From Bifidobacterium breve (GTDB lineage Bacteria; Actinomycetota; Acidimicrobiia; IMCC26256; PALSA-555): 7,280 nt of DNA. Under the pieces are notes generated by a model, which saw only the letters and a list, made by a program, of their open reading frames with translations, searched no databases and had not been told where the DNA came from. The DNA lies in NCBI GenBank assembly GCA_945889545.1, contig CAMDCC010000151.1, forward strand, positions 1-7,280, given 5' to 3'. The position numbers were made by a program, and so were the translations under genes. Below, piece after piece: positions 6,445-7,280 of this stretch (position 1 is the first letter of the stretch; each line of letters opens with the position of its first letter).

Positions 6445-7280
6445 GCGAGCCACTCGTCGTCGGCATCCCTCGCGAGGTGAAGGAGGGTGAACACCGTGTC
6501 GCGGTCACGCCCGACGGCGTGCACGAGCTCACGGCCGCGGGCGGGGCGACGGTGCTCATCGAAGCCGGGGCCGGCGAAGGCTCATCGATCTCCGACGACG
6601 ATTACGCGCGCGCCGGTGCCGAGATCGTCGCCGACGTCGATGCAGTCTGGCAGCGCGCCGGACTGGTGATGAAGGTCAAGGAGCCACAGGTCGAGGAGCT
6701 CGACCGGTTGCGGCCCGGCCTCGTCCTGTTCACGTATCTCCACCTGGCGGCGTATCCCGAGGTGGCCGACGCGCTGCTCGAACGCAAGGTCACCGGCGTC
6801 GCATACGAGACGGTCCAAGTGGAAGGCGGCGCGCTGCCGCTGCTCGCACCCATGAGCGAGGTGGCCGGACGCATGGCGCCGCAGATCGGCTCGCACTTCC
6901 TCGAGCGCGACCACGGCGGGCGCGGCGTGCTCCTCGGCGGTGCGCCCGGTGTGCGCCCCGCGCGGGTAGTGGTGCTCGGCGCCGGCAATGTCGGATGGAA
7001 CGCGGCCTGGATCGCCCAAGGCATGGAAGCCGAGGTCCTGTTGCTCGACAAGAACCTGGATCGACTGCGCTGGGTCGACCAGATCCACAAAGGCCGGATC
7101 ATGACGTTGGCGAGCAACCGCGGCGCGGTCGAACGCGCCGTCGCCGACGCCGACCTCGTCATTGGCGCAGTGCTCGTCCCGGGAGGTCGCGCGCCGGTGG
7201 TCGTGACCGAGGCGATGGTGCGAACCATGAAGGCGGGCGCGGTGATCGTCGATGCCGCCGTCGACCAGGGTGGCTGCATC
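6441..7280 (+). CDS. ald: Alanine dehydrogenase (3' end cut by window)
   Basis: NAD-dependent enzyme that reversibly deaminates L-alanine to pyruvate, ammonium and NADH; cytoplasmic, usually hexameric. I translated this by hand from GTG 6441, which overlaps the aminotransferase stop as GTGA, with GGGAGA at 6425-6430 upstream. 280 codons are visible of a usual total near 370, and the frame is open at the right edge. Against the M. tuberculosis enzyme as remembered, the key residues are present: Arg19 (R15), Lys80 in KVKEP (K75), His101 in TYLHLAA (H96), the Rossmann motif GAGNVGWNAA 180-189, Asp203 at the end of the second strand (D198, favours NAD over NADP), and Asp275 in VDQGGC (D270). YETVQ and LPLLAPMSEVAGR (132-144) are Ald hallmarks. 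Transhydrogenase alpha subunits are related, but the MSEVAGR/QGGC combination and length favour Ald. One residue is inserted between Arg19 and Lys80. Likely role: regenerating pyruvate for the upstream transaminase. Confidence 0.93.
   Translation, partial: MSEPLVVGIPREVKEGEHRVAVTPDGVHELTAAGGATVLIEAGAGEGSSISDDDYARAGAEIVADVDAVWQRAGLVMKVKEPQVEELDRLRPGLVLFTYLHLAAYPEVADALLERKVTGVAYETVQVEGGALPLLAPMSEVAGRMAPQIGSHFLERDHGGRGVLLGGAPGVRPARVVVLGAGNVGWNAAWIAQGMEAEVLLLDKNLDRLRWVDQIHKGRIMTLASNRGAVERAVADADLVIGAVLVPGGRAPVVVTEAMVRTMKAGAVIVDAAVDQGGCI

Noticed and set aside
6582..7279. Minus-strand open frames of 168 and 225 residues at the right end
   Set aside because: They are antisense to alanine dehydrogenase, whose motifs (KVKEP, MSEVAGR, VDQGGC) are unmistakable.
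1..7280. A novel defence, mobile or CRISPR-type system
   Set aside because: Every gene belongs to a known metabolic or regulatory family, and I see no integrase, transposase, toxin-like pair, reverse transcriptase or spaced repeat array; the only multi-copy repeat is the short promoter array at 4483-4548.

Overview
This window looks like the chromosome of a high-GC Gram-positive-type bacterium, most likely an actinobacterium; an uncultured Acidimicrobiia-like lineage is my guess, not something the sequence proves. Reasons: strong G/C bias at third codon positions throughout, a GTG start, four-base stop/start overlaps, a mycobacterial-style BioD P-loop (GTGTGVGKT), and an Lrp/aminotransferase/alanine dehydrogenase set whose proteins resemble actinobacterial families as I remember them. 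No mobile element, CRISPR array, tRNA or rRNA is visible.

Region 1 (1-3015, + strand) is a biotin synthesis cluster, bioA-bioF-bioD. It converts pimeloyl-thioester plus alanine to 8-amino-7-oxononanoate (BioF), then to 7,8-diaminononanoate (BioA), then to dethiobiotin (BioD). bioA is cut by the left edge: its reading frame stays open upstream of the first in-window ATG and encodes the BioA N-terminal W-H-x-F-T-Q-M signature. bioA and bioF overlap by ATGA, and bioD follows after 24 bp. bioB, a pimelate pathway and a biotin repressor are not in view.

Region 2 (3016-3154) is a 139-bp convergent gap with two candidate terminator hairpins. It separates bioD from a minus-strand FAD-dependent amine/amino-acid oxidase-type gene (3155-4459).

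Region 3 (4460-4573) is a 114-bp divergent intergenic region holding an imperfect tandem repeat of about 31 bp and an 8-bp inverted repeat. It is the obvious control region for the FAD oxidase on one side and the Lrp/AsnC regulator on the other.

Region 4 (4574-7280, + strand) is a tightly coupled operon: Lrp/AsnC regulator, class III aminotransferase, alanine dehydrogenase. The junctions are ATGA and GTGA overlaps, and the last gene is cut by the right edge. My reading is an amine/amino-acid catabolism module. The aminotransferase would pass an amino group to pyruvate, giving alanine, and alanine dehydrogenase would regenerate pyruvate and release ammonium and NADH. The FAD oxidase would offer a parallel oxidative route, and the Lrp protein would control the set from the divergent promoter. 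The primary substrate cannot be read from the window; polyamines are the leading candidate by family resemblance.
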